DNA of 31,708 nt from Loki-b32 sp964493385 (GTDB lineage: Archaea > Asgardarchaeota > Lokiarchaeia > Sigyniarchaeales > SOKP01): NCBI GenBank assembly GCA_964493385.1, contig CAZBNW010000017.1, forward strand, positions 1-31,708, written 5' to 3'. Of this stretch, positions 25,602 to 31,708 are shown piece by piece. Position 1 is the first letter of the stretch. Every line of letters starts with the position of its first letter. The notes under the pieces are model-generated. The model ran no database searches and had not been told where the DNA came from. It was given only the letters and a program-made list of their open reading frames with translations. The position numbers and the translations under genes were made by a program.

Positions 25602-25675
25602 GGGAAGGTAGTCTAGCTTTGTATGATTCTTGGTCCGGGACTAAGATGTCGAGGGTTCAAATCCCTCCTTTCCCA
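25602..25675 (+). tRNA. tRNA-Pro (anticodon CGG)
   Basis: A 74-base cloverleaf. The acceptor GGGAAGG (25602-25608) pairs with CTTTCCC (25668-25674) with one G-T pair, then discriminator A; CCA is not encoded. The anticodon stem is CTTGG/CTAAG around loop TCCGGGA, placing anticodon CGG at 25636-25638. The T arm is GAGGG-TTCAAAT-CCCTC. The D arm (GTCTAG... GTATGAT) closely resembles eukaryotic and archaeal proline tRNAs. There is no intron. Two near-invariant positions differ: base 33 is C instead of T, and the D loop has T at the place of G18 by my alignment. Either the tRNA is functional with compensating changes, or it is a decayed copy. Confidence 0.85.
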
Positions 25676-25773
25676 TTAAACCTATTATTTATTAGACTAA
25701 AAGATCATATAATTAATCAATAACAAATTCTTTATCCAATGAATAAAAGAATAAAATCTGGTGAAAAATAAAT

Positions 25774-26478
25774 TTGCCATTGAATATTAACGGTTGGATT
25801 GATGGAATCACTGCTTCAGGTGTAGTGATTTTTGGTATAATATTTGGTTTATTCTTTATCTATAGGGGAAAAAAAACTAATGCTAAACTACTCATCTATT
25901 TAGGTTTAGCTAATATGCTAGCTGGTCTTATGTTCTTAGGCGTATTTATAGATTTCCTATCAGTCCTTATAATTCAACAAAATATGCCAAACAATGGTAT
26001 TGTTGCCATTCTATCTTATATTTGGTTTGCTCCTGTAATAATAACTGCAATGTATATAGGTGTAGAACTGTTAACACCTAACATAAAAAGATATATTATA
26101 ATCCTTATCCTAATTATTTCGATATTTTTTGAAATAGTAATTTTTATAGATCCGTTAAATTCATTTAATTTTATCCCTGAGCCATTTATTGTCCCAAGTA
26201 TAAACTTAATTGATTATAATGTTAATTTAATAACACTAGCTGGAATGCTCATGGGTGGTATGTTATTAACGGTTCTAATTTTTTTAGGATTTGGATTTTT
26301 ATATAAAGGTTTTCAATCTTCAGGAGTTATACGCAGAAATTTTTTATTATTATCTGCTGGGTCGTTATGCTTCTGTGTATTTGGATTATTGGAGGGTTTA
26401 AGCATTCCGGGACCTTTAGTAATTTTGGTAAGAATTGGATACTTAAGTAGCTTCTGGTTCATGTATTTTGGACTATAA
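25774..26478 (+). CDS. Seven-helix integral membrane protein, unknown
   Basis: A 234-residue protein with about seven hydrophobic helices (starting VVIFGIIFGLFFIY, then LLIYLGLANMLAGLMFLG, ILSYIWFAPVIITAMYI, YIIILILIISIFFEIVIF, LAGMLMGGMLLTVLIFLG, FLLLSAGSLCFCVFGLLEG and VILVRIGYLSSFWFMYF). It has no soluble domain and ends abruptly after the last helix. The fold could resemble membrane sensor modules that precede kinases, but nothing follows it here. No retinal-binding Lys is apparent in the last helix. The TTG start is supported by GGTGA nine bases upstream; no ATG is available before the first helix. Function unknown. Confidence 0.7.
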   Translation: MPLNINGWIDGITASGVVIFGIIFGLFFIYRGKKTNAKLLIYLGLANMLAGLMFLGVFIDFLSVLIIQQNMPNNGIVAILSYIWFAPVIITAMYIGVELLTPNIKRYIIILILIISIFFEIVIFIDPLNSFNFIPEPFIVPSINLIDYNVNLITLAGMLMGGMLLTVLIFLGFGFLYKGFQSSGVIRRNFLLLSAGSLCFCVFGLLEGLSIPGPLVILVRIGYLSSFWFMYFGL

Positions 26479-26496
26479 GAATAAATTTTAAAATCC

Positions 26497-26507
26497 TTTT
26501 TTTTTTT
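26497..26507 (+). terminator. Eleven-T run after the membrane-protein gene
   Basis: Eleven consecutive T residues lie 19 bases after the stop of the seven-helix protein gene and about 100 bases before the next gene. This is a good candidate for an archaeal intrinsic oligo-T terminator. Confidence 0.45.
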
Positions 26508-26611
26508 CAACGATTATTATTTATATAAAAAAATTATATTATTAGTTAAAAGCGAAATATTTACAGTTTATCATTGTATAATTACTTCATTAAGAAGAAT
26601 TTTTGGTAATT

Positions 26612-27655
26612 ATGAAGCGGGAAATAATTACAGGGATTATATACATTGAAATGAATGATGAAATGGGTCCAAATCCTGTCGCGTGGCTTCCTACTAAATT
26701 TACACAAATGGATCTAATCCATATAAGCATTAAAGCTTTAACTATTCTATCTGGAGAAAAAGGTCTTATCCCAGAATCTTTAGTTATACTCCCATTTCCT
26801 TCAATGAATTTAAAGGGATTAATTAAATACATTAAATGGGATGATCCATCAAGGCGAGGAAGTATTGCCCAATCTGCCATCGTATTATTATTTCAAGAGA
26901 GGGATGATGTAATTTTTTATAAATATATTAACGAATTATCTATCCCTTTTAATAATCTCTCTCCAGAAATAATAAATTTAGAAAAATCTAAAGGTTCTAG
27001 AGAAGATTTTATTAAGGTGTTAGAACATCTTGAATTTAATACATCGGCTCTTCTGGAAGAATTAAAACTTCAAGAAATCGCGGAACAAGAGAGTGAAGAA
27101 TTCCCTGTACAGCAAATTAAAGATCGAAGCTTGATAGATTATCAATTTAAAGTAATTATAGTTGGAGATCCTAACGTTGGAAAGACCTCATTAATACTGA
27201 GATATACTGATAATGCGTTTAGGAGAAATTACGTACCCACGTTAGGAGTAATGGTTAGCGACAAGATTTTCAAAATCGAAGATTCTGTGGTGCAATTAAC
27301 ACTTTGGGATATTGGTGGTCAGCAGAAATTTCAAACTATGAGACAACAATTTTATCGTGGTTCTGATGCGGTCTTTCTTGTGTTTGATTTAACGATGCCA
27401 GAATCTTTCAATAATATACCCAAATGGTTTGCAGATGTTCTCGATCAATTAAAAGATCGATCTGAGGAATTAATAGGTTTTATTATTGGCAATAAAAACG
27501 ATTTAGGCGATCAGAGAAAAATAACCTCTAAAATGGCAAATAAATTAGCAAGTCAATTAGAACTAGAATTTATTGATACATCGGCACTATTGGGAGAGAA
27601 CGTAGATTATGCTTTTTCTAAGATTGCTGATTATTTATATAAATCACGTATGTAA
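26612..27655 (+). CDS. Longin-Rab-type small GTPase fusion (first of tandem pair)
   Basis: A 347-residue protein. Residues 1-115 are the longin-like module (IYIEMNDEMGPNPVAWLP, VILPFPSMNLKGLIKYI, DDVIFYKY). After a helical linker (about 120-175), residues 179-345 form a Rab/Ras-type GTPase: G1 GDPNVGKTS (185-193), switch I Thr210 in PTLGV, G3 WDIGGQ (232-237), G4 GNKND (293-297) and G5 TSA (323-325). There is no C-terminal cysteine (it ends YKSRM), so it is not prenylated like Rabs. I chose the ATG at 26612 rather than a TTG at 26603, because then all motifs fall at exactly the residue numbers of the paralogue at 28723. The longin module may serve as built-in regulator or membrane adaptor. 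Confidence 0.85.
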   Translation: MKREIITGIIYIEMNDEMGPNPVAWLPTKFTQMDLIHISIKALTILSGEKGLIPESLVILPFPSMNLKGLIKYIKWDDPSRRGSIAQSAIVLLFQERDDVIFYKYINELSIPFNNLSPEIINLEKSKGSREDFIKVLEHLEFNTSALLEELKLQEIAEQESEEFPVQQIKDRSLIDYQFKVIIVGDPNVGKTSLILRYTDNAFRRNYVPTLGVMVSDKIFKIEDSVVQLTLWDIGGQQKFQTMRQQFYRGSDAVFLVFDLTMPESFNNIPKWFADVLDQLKDRSEELIGFIIGNKNDLGDQRKITSKMANKLASQLELEFIDTSALLGENVDYAFSKIADYLYKSRM

Positions 27656-27665
27656 TTGTATTACA

Positions 27666-27713
27666 AAAAGTTCGTGAAAGTTGAGTTATTCGATTTTGGT
27701 ATTAACTTTATAC
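27666..27713 (+). repeat. Left copy of a ~44-bp imperfect inverted repeat
   Basis: The segment beginning TTCGTGAAA at 27671 and ending TTTATAC at 27713 aligns, with one-base gaps, to the reverse complement of 28551-28594. Both ends match exactly (9 and 7 bp), with GATTT and GTAT blocks in register between. The pair brackets the HNH endonuclease gene, as terminal inverted repeats would. Confidence 0.5.
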
Positions 27714-27771
27714 TTATTTTATAATACCATGGGAATATCTAAATATCACTCTAATATATATGTTATTTCAT

Positions 27772-27815
27772 AAAAGTTCGGTTTCACGAACTATCGGATT
27801 AGGTATAAAACTTTC
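27772..27815 (+). repeat. Second, inner left repeat copy with hairpin
   Basis: It shares AAAAGTTCG with the first left copy, and GGTAT followed by A-rich and ACTTT further in, in the same order. It contains a 6-bp stem AGTTCG/CGAACT around GTTTCA (27775-27792). TTTCACGAACT (27782-27792) is the exact reverse complement of 27669-27679. GTTTCACGAA recurs at 28585-28594. Confidence 0.4.
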
Positions 27816-28001
27816 ATTTTAAAAAGAAACATTTTTTTCTATTTTAATTAGATGAGTTCATAATTTCCTTTCTTTTTACACCATGAAGCTATGTAATATT
27901 TTGACAAATAAATAATCGAATAACTTTAAATATATGGCAAAAATTAGTGAAAACAATACTCTGTATTAATTTAAATACAAATACTATAATATAAATTTAC
28001 T

Positions 28002-28499
28002 ATGAAAGATGAGAGTATAGAAACTTTTAATACTTTTATAATAAAGATGGATGGTGGCAAAAATCTTAAAAAATGTTCTAAATGTAAGCAAACTTATCCT
28101 GCTATATCTGAATTTTTCTATAGACATAGCAATAGAAAAGATGGTCTTGATCCATGGTGTAAAGAGTGTAAGAAAGAGTATGATAAAATACGTCATAAAA
28201 TAAAGGAGTTCAATATCTCATTAAAACAGTATAAGAAAATGTTTAAAGAACAAGATAATCGGTGTCTTATATGTGGAAGAGATTTCGATGATATTTATAG
28301 AAATCCGAAACAAAATCATGTGTATTATACACCTAGAATTGACCACGACCACAAATCAGGAAAAGTAAGAGGTATTTTATGTCACCATTGTAATACTGCT
28401 TTAGGAAGTTTTGATGAAAATCCTCTCATTTTAGTTAGAGCAATCAAATATCTAAAAGAGAATAAAAAGAAGAAATCAGAATTTAAACTTAAAATTTGA
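28002..28499 (+). CDS. HNH endonuclease, recombination endonuclease VII type
   Basis: A 165-residue phage-style nuclease. An N-terminal zinc knuckle uses C25-x2-C28 and C53-x2-C56 (CSKCKQ ... WCKECKKEYDK). The nuclease core has C88-x2-C91 (CLICGRDF), catalytic DHDH (114-117) followed by SGKVRGILC, and C127-x2-C130 with Asn131 in CHHCNTALG. This is the endonuclease VII family (PF02945), common in phages, mobile elements and free-standing homing-type genes. It lies between two tandem paralogous GTPase genes and is bracketed by an imperfect 44-bp inverted repeat, so it looks like an insertion into that pair. It does not interrupt a coding sequence. ATG start; a second Met at residue 16 is possible. 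Confidence 0.88.
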   Translation: MKDESIETFNTFIIKMDGGKNLKKCSKCKQTYPAISEFFYRHSNRKDGLDPWCKECKKEYDKIRHKIKEFNISLKQYKKMFKEQDNRCLICGRDFDDIYRNPKQNHVYYTPRIDHDHKSGKVRGILCHHCNTALGSFDENPLILVRAIKYLKENKKKKSEFKLKI

Positions 28500-28550
28500 T
28501 ATTTTTGAAGTATTTGGCAAAGAAATAAGTATTTTTTATAAAACTTGAGG

Positions 28551-28594
28551 GTATAAACCTTATACTAAATCTAAATAAATTTGAGTTTCACGAA
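28551..28594 (-). repeat. Right copy of the ~44-bp imperfect inverted repeat
   Basis: Read on the minus strand it begins TTCGTGAAA and ends TTTATAC, the same ends as 27671-27713 and nearly the same length (44 versus 43). It lies 51 bases after the HNH stop codon. Confidence 0.5.
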
Positions 28595-28722
28595 TTTCTA
28601 TTTACAAGTACGAAAACCATCATATTTACAAATTTTTATTAATTTTAAATTCATAATTTATAGAGATTAGTCAAATAAAATATCGAAATTTTCTTAATAT
28701 ATCAAAACTATTTAACCACGCA

Positions 28723-29763
28723 ATGTCAGAAGAGATAATTAACGCTATAATATACACGATTATAGATGAGAAACTTGGTCCAAATCCTCTCTTATGGGAT
28801 CCAATTGATTTACCTGACAATATACGTATGTCAGTCGGTATTAAATCAATCACAATGCTCTCAACTGATCAAGGGGTCATACCAAAATCCTTAGTTATTA
28901 TTCCTTTTCCTTCATTAAATTTGAAAGGTATCATAAAATATATAGAGCGACAAGATGACACTCGTCGTGGGGGTTCTGCTATATCATCAATTACCGTATT
29001 ATTTAATGAAGCGGATGATCTGATTTTCTATAAATATATGGCTTATCTTGAATCAACTTTTTCTGAAAGCTCTCAAAAAATTATAGAATTAGAAAGTAAG
29101 AACGCTAAAAGCGATGAGATATATATTGAATTAAATATACTTCGAAATAATATAATAGAAATATTAGATGAATTACGCAATAAAGAGAGGTCAATTTCAG
29201 AATTAGAAGCTTTTCCTGAAGATAAAATTGAAGATGGACAGAAAATTAGGTATAATTTCAAGATAGTCGTATGTGGAGATCCTGGTGTAGGAAAAACCTC
29301 TACAATCTTGAGATTCACGGATGATGCTTTTACAAGAACTTATATTCCAACACTAGGAGTGAATATTTCTGAAAAAAATGTAAAAATCGATAATATCTAC
29401 GTTAAGTTAATTCTATGGGACATTGCTGGACAAATCAAATTTGAAGCAATGCGGCGACATTTCTACAAAGGATCTGAGGCTTTGATACTTATATTTGATT
29501 TAACAAATCGCAAAACATTTGAAAACATTTCTAATTGGTTCAAGGATATGCGAAATTATATAATAAGTGAAACTGAATTAGTAGGCTTCATTTTAGGAAA
29601 TAAAGAAGATTTAATTGATAATAGAAAGATAACAACACAAGAAGCATTAAAAGTTGCTAATGAACTTAACCTTGAATACATAGAAACTTCCGCACTAACA
29701 GGAAAAAATGTAGAAGAAAGTTTTTTTAAAGTAGCAGAAACTTTAGTTAAATTAAGACAATAA
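28723..29763 (+). CDS. Longin-Rab-type small GTPase fusion (second of tandem pair)
   Basis: A 346-residue paralogue of the protein at 26612, collinear with it residue for residue over most of its length. The longin-like module has IYTIIDEKLGPNPLLWDP (10-27), VIIPFPSLNLKGIIKYI (58-74) and DDLIFYKYM. The GTPase has G1 GDPGVGKTS (185-193), Thr210 in PTLGV, G3 WDIAGQ (232-237), G4 GNKED (292-296) and G5 TSA (322-324). Unlike its partner it keeps the classical AGQ in switch II. No C-terminal cysteine is present (it ends VKLRQ). A nitroreductase gene follows after about 20 bases and is probably co-transcribed. Regulation by nucleotide exchange is expected; partners are unknown. Confidence 0.87.
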   Translation: MSEEIINAIIYTIIDEKLGPNPLLWDPIDLPDNIRMSVGIKSITMLSTDQGVIPKSLVIIPFPSLNLKGIIKYIERQDDTRRGGSAISSITVLFNEADDLIFYKYMAYLESTFSESSQKIIELESKNAKSDEIYIELNILRNNIIEILDELRNKERSISELEAFPEDKIEDGQKIRYNFKIVVCGDPGVGKTSTILRFTDDAFTRTYIPTLGVNISEKNVKIDNIYVKLILWDIAGQIKFEAMRRHFYKGSEALILIFDLTNRKTFENISNWFKDMRNYIISETELVGFILGNKEDLIDNRKITTQEALKVANELNLEYIETSALTGKNVEESFFKVAETLVKLRQ

Positions 29764-29782
29764 AAGTAGGTTTGAATGAAGG

Positions 29783-30358
29783 ATGAATTTAGAAGATATT
29801 ATTTATAAAAGAAGAACTATCAGAAGATTCAAACAGGATCCTATCTCATTAGATAAACTTAAAAAGTTAATTGATTTTGCCCGTGTAGCTCCTATGGCTA
29901 CTAATATTCAGAGTCTTGAATTTATTATAGTTGAGAATGCTGATATACGGGAAAAACTGTTCCCTTTAGTAAATTTTGCATCTTTACTTCCACAAGATCA
30001 AAGAACTCCTGAAAAAGGAAGAGAACCTACTGCTTATATAATTGTACTTGTAAATACAAAAATTAAAAGGGTACTTGTTGATTTTAATGTCGGTGCTGCT
30101 GTTGAAAATATTTTGCTTGGAGCCGTTAATTTTGGGATAGGGAGTTGCTGGATGGCTAATATCAATAGAAATAAAATTAGAGAATTATTTGAAATTCCAG
30201 AATATTACGACATAAAGCATGTTATTAGCTTAGGATATCCAGATGAAGAATCTGTCATGGAGCTCTATGAAGACTCTTTTAAATATTGGAAAGATGATAA
30301 TGGGCGCATGCACGTGCCAAAAAGAGCTTTAAACGATATTATTTTCAAAATATATTGA
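29783..30358 (+). CDS. Nitroreductase-family FMN-dependent oxidoreductase
   Basis: A 191-residue nitroreductase-fold protein. The N-terminal flavin-phosphate motif is KRRTIRRF (9-16). ARVAPMATNIQ (33-43) is the usual APS-x-x-NxQ region with Met in place of Ser. The VGAAVENILLGAVNFGIGSCWM segment and ISLGYPDEE complete the family pattern. Such proteins reduce nitro compounds, quinones or enones with NAD(P)H, working as dimers; the substrate is unknown. The ATG lies in AAGGATG, about 20 bases after the longin-Rab gene, so the two form an operon. No ferredoxin domain is present, so it is the short single-domain type. Confidence 0.88.
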   Translation: MNLEDIIYKRRTIRRFKQDPISLDKLKKLIDFARVAPMATNIQSLEFIIVENADIREKLFPLVNFASLLPQDQRTPEKGREPTAYIIVLVNTKIKRVLVDFNVGAAVENILLGAVNFGIGSCWMANINRNKIRELFEIPEYYDIKHVISLGYPDEESVMELYEDSFKYWKDDNGRMHVPKRALNDIIFKIY

Positions 30359-30597
30359 GAATCAAATTAAACTATAGAACATATCTAATTAATATATTTG
30401 TTAGGATACGCTTATTTATTATTTAAGATTAAATCTTATTAAGAAGTCTAAAAAATTGCTAATAATCTTTGAATTATCTTTCTTATAAGAAAAATAAAAA
30501 TTATAAATTGAAATAACTATTTATTAATCGTTCACAAAATTCAATGTAAAATATCCAAAAACGAAATACAAAAATTTCTGATTATTATTGATAATCG

Positions 30598-31708
30598 ATG
30601 TTGAAGGAAGAAAAAGAAGAAGTTTTATTGGAAAAAGCAAAGGCTGAAGAGAAAGTTTATAATTGGGTAGAAGCTGCAAAGTCGTATGAAATGGTAGCGA
30701 AATCTTATTTGGATAAAAAAATGGTGAAAAAAGCGGCAGAGGTTTACAATAAACTCGGAATTAGTTACAGATTTGCGATTGAAACAGCAGAAACTACTGA
30801 AGATTTTTTGGAGCAAATCAATCGTGGGATCAAGGCTTATAAGAAAGCAATAAATCTCTTTAAGCAGACAAGAAATAAGCCGATGGAATTAGAATGCAGA
30901 GCAGAAGTGTTCTACCTTAGTGCATTTGCTACAGATTCTATTATGGAACAGAAAGAGGCGTTTATCAGTTCATTGGAGCTTTTCATTGAAGCAAGTGAAC
31001 TCTTCTATAAGAGGGAAGATCAGAAAAGTATTGCAAGAACTTTAAGTCGTGGAGCATGGATTTCGAGTATCTTAGTATCATATCTCAGCGATCCTAATGA
31101 GATCGAAAAAATTTCTAAGAAATGCAGAGAAATGGCAAAAAAAGCATGGGAACTGTCAAAGGAGATTAATAATATTCAATATATTGCCGAATCATTGTTG
31201 GGTGAAGAGTTTTCAATTTTAGCTCAAACATTTACTATACCTTTTAAGTGGGATGAACACTGGAAGGAATACTTCAGACAAATCCGTTTAAGGTGTGATG
31301 AAAGTTTAAAGCTTTTTGATGATAGTGACAATTTTAGAGCCCTCGGAATAATTTATTTGGCGGTTGGTGCGGCATATTGTTGGCTTTCAGACCATTACAT
31401 CGAGGATGAAAAAGAACAGAAGGATAACTTTAATAAAGGATTAAGATTTCTCGAAAAAGCTTTATTTTTGACCAGAAAAGCAAAGAATAAATGGTTTATA
31501 ATAATATCCCTATATTGGATGAACTGGTGGGCTTTTCGTGCTCGTAAATTTAAATATCTTCAGAAGAGAATAATTAGTGACCTTAAAGAAATTATGGAAT
31601 TAGGAAGAATATATTCAAGTTCATTTATAGTATTGAGTTTCTATACCAATTTCCTACCAGCGTTCTATTATTCCAATCTTGCTCAAAGGAGTTTTTTCCC
31701 TACAGCCC
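30598..31708 (+). CDS. TPR/alpha-SNAP-like helical-repeat protein (3' end outside window)
   Basis: An open frame of 370 codons runs from the ATG to the last base without a stop. An in-frame TAA two codons earlier fixes the 5' limit. The product is all helical, with TPR-like hairpins: VYNWVEAAKSYEMVAKSYLD, KKAAEVYNKLGISYRFA, INRGIKAYKKAINLFKQ and LELFIEASELFYKR. The spacing and the A/Y-rich opening helices resemble alpha-SNAP-like TPR proteins, which in eukaryotes act on SNARE complexes; in archaea such repeats usually serve as protein-binding scaffolds, sometimes in front of enzymatic domains. Further domains may follow beyond the window. It is not tightly linked to the nitroreductase gene, being 239 bases downstream of it. 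Confidence 0.8.
   Translation, partial: MLKEEKEEVLLEKAKAEEKVYNWVEAAKSYEMVAKSYLDKKMVKKAAEVYNKLGISYRFAIETAETTEDFLEQINRGIKAYKKAINLFKQTRNKPMELECRAEVFYLSAFATDSIMEQKEAFISSLELFIEASELFYKREDQKSIARTLSRGAWISSILVSYLSDPNEIEKISKKCREMAKKAWELSKEINNIQYIAESLLGEEFSILAQTFTIPFKWDEHWKEYFRQIRLRCDESLKLFDDSDNFRALGIIYLAVGAAYCWLSDHYIEDEKEQKDNFNKGLRFLEKALFLTRKAKNKWFIIISLYWMNWWAFRARKFKYLQKRIISDLKEIMELGRIYSSSFIVLSFYTNFLPAFYYSNLAQRSFFPTA

Larger units (their letters stand above)
27656..28001 (+). other. Non-coding spacer upstream of the HNH gene
   Basis: This 346-base stretch has no gene-like ORF. It holds two related repeat copies (27666-27713 and 27772-27815) that also match, inverted, a copy beyond the HNH gene. The rest is A/T-rich and probably carries the HNH gene promoter. 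Confidence 0.5.

Noticed and set aside
28002..28499. HNH gene as an intron-encoded or intein homing endonuclease
   Set aside because: It sits between complete genes, not inside one, and no split coding sequence or intron fold is visible around it.
30424..30438. 15-bp palindrome TAAGATTAAATCTTA in the gap before the TPR gene
   Set aside because: Low-complexity A/T palindrome with no partner site or conserved position; not enough to call an operator.
30625..30816. Leftward 63-codon ORF near the right edge
   Set aside because: It lies opposite the open TPR-like frame, which runs 370 codons without a stop and has clear helical repeats.
1..31708. CRISPR array, rRNA, prophage or insertion sequence
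   Set aside because: No regularly spaced direct repeats, no rRNA-like conserved blocks, no transposase or phage structural genes were seen.

Overview
The window looks like a piece of an Asgard archaeal chromosome, most likely from a Lokiarchaeia-like lineage. The DNA is very AT-rich. The information-processing genes are archaeal/eukaryotic in type: a TATA-binding protein, an eL13-domain protein and a UPF0147 protein. There is a transmembrane archaeosortase and an MtrH-type methyltransferase. Most tellingly, there are five small-GTPase genes built with longin/roadblock-type domains, as known from Asgard genomes. Ribosome binding sites, where visible, are GGAG or GGTGAT types, and TTG and GTG starts are common. 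The lineage call is inference; there is no rRNA in the window.

Layout. 1-5.4 kb: a possible gene end, a CxxCxxCC metal-binding protein, a large helical unknown, a Trm9-like methyltransferase, an unknown, an eL13-HhH fusion and a longin-like protein. 5.5-10.3 kb: a secreted membrane-anchored transglutaminase-like protein, a longin-Rag-type GTPase, and an NrdD-like protein that has lost its radical domain. 10.5-15.5 kb: a PD-(D/E)XK nuclease, then a leftward run with a zinc-ribbon/roadblock protein, a Rag-like GTPase, a 29-codon mini-ORF with an ATA start, a SLOG protein and an AIR-synthase-related protein. 15.5-20 kb: a second longin-Rag-type GTPase, MtrH, archaeosortase with a small membrane partner, and TBP. 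20.2-25.5 kb: cupin, a second CxxCxxCC protein, a macrodomain protein, an enlarged PEP synthase and UPF0147. 25.6-31.7 kb: tRNA-Pro(CGG), a 7-TM protein, two tandem longin-Rab-type GTPases separated by an HNH endonuclease that is bracketed by inverted repeats, a nitroreductase, and a TPR/SNAP-like gene running off the end.

The most notable theme is a GTPase regulatory set. Four GTPases share one N-terminal longin-like module: two Arf/Rag-type proteins, which also have a Rag-like C-terminal roadblock domain, and two Rab-type proteins. A fifth Rag-like GTPase lacks the module but lies next to a roadblock protein. The module carries an E-x-x-G-P-x-P signature that resembles, from memory, the longin domains of the eukaryotic Rag regulators Nprl2/Nprl3 (GATOR1). 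If structure searches agree, this would be a cis-fused version of a Rag-regulator system. The GTPase and roadblock calls rest on visible motifs; the GATOR comparison is inference.
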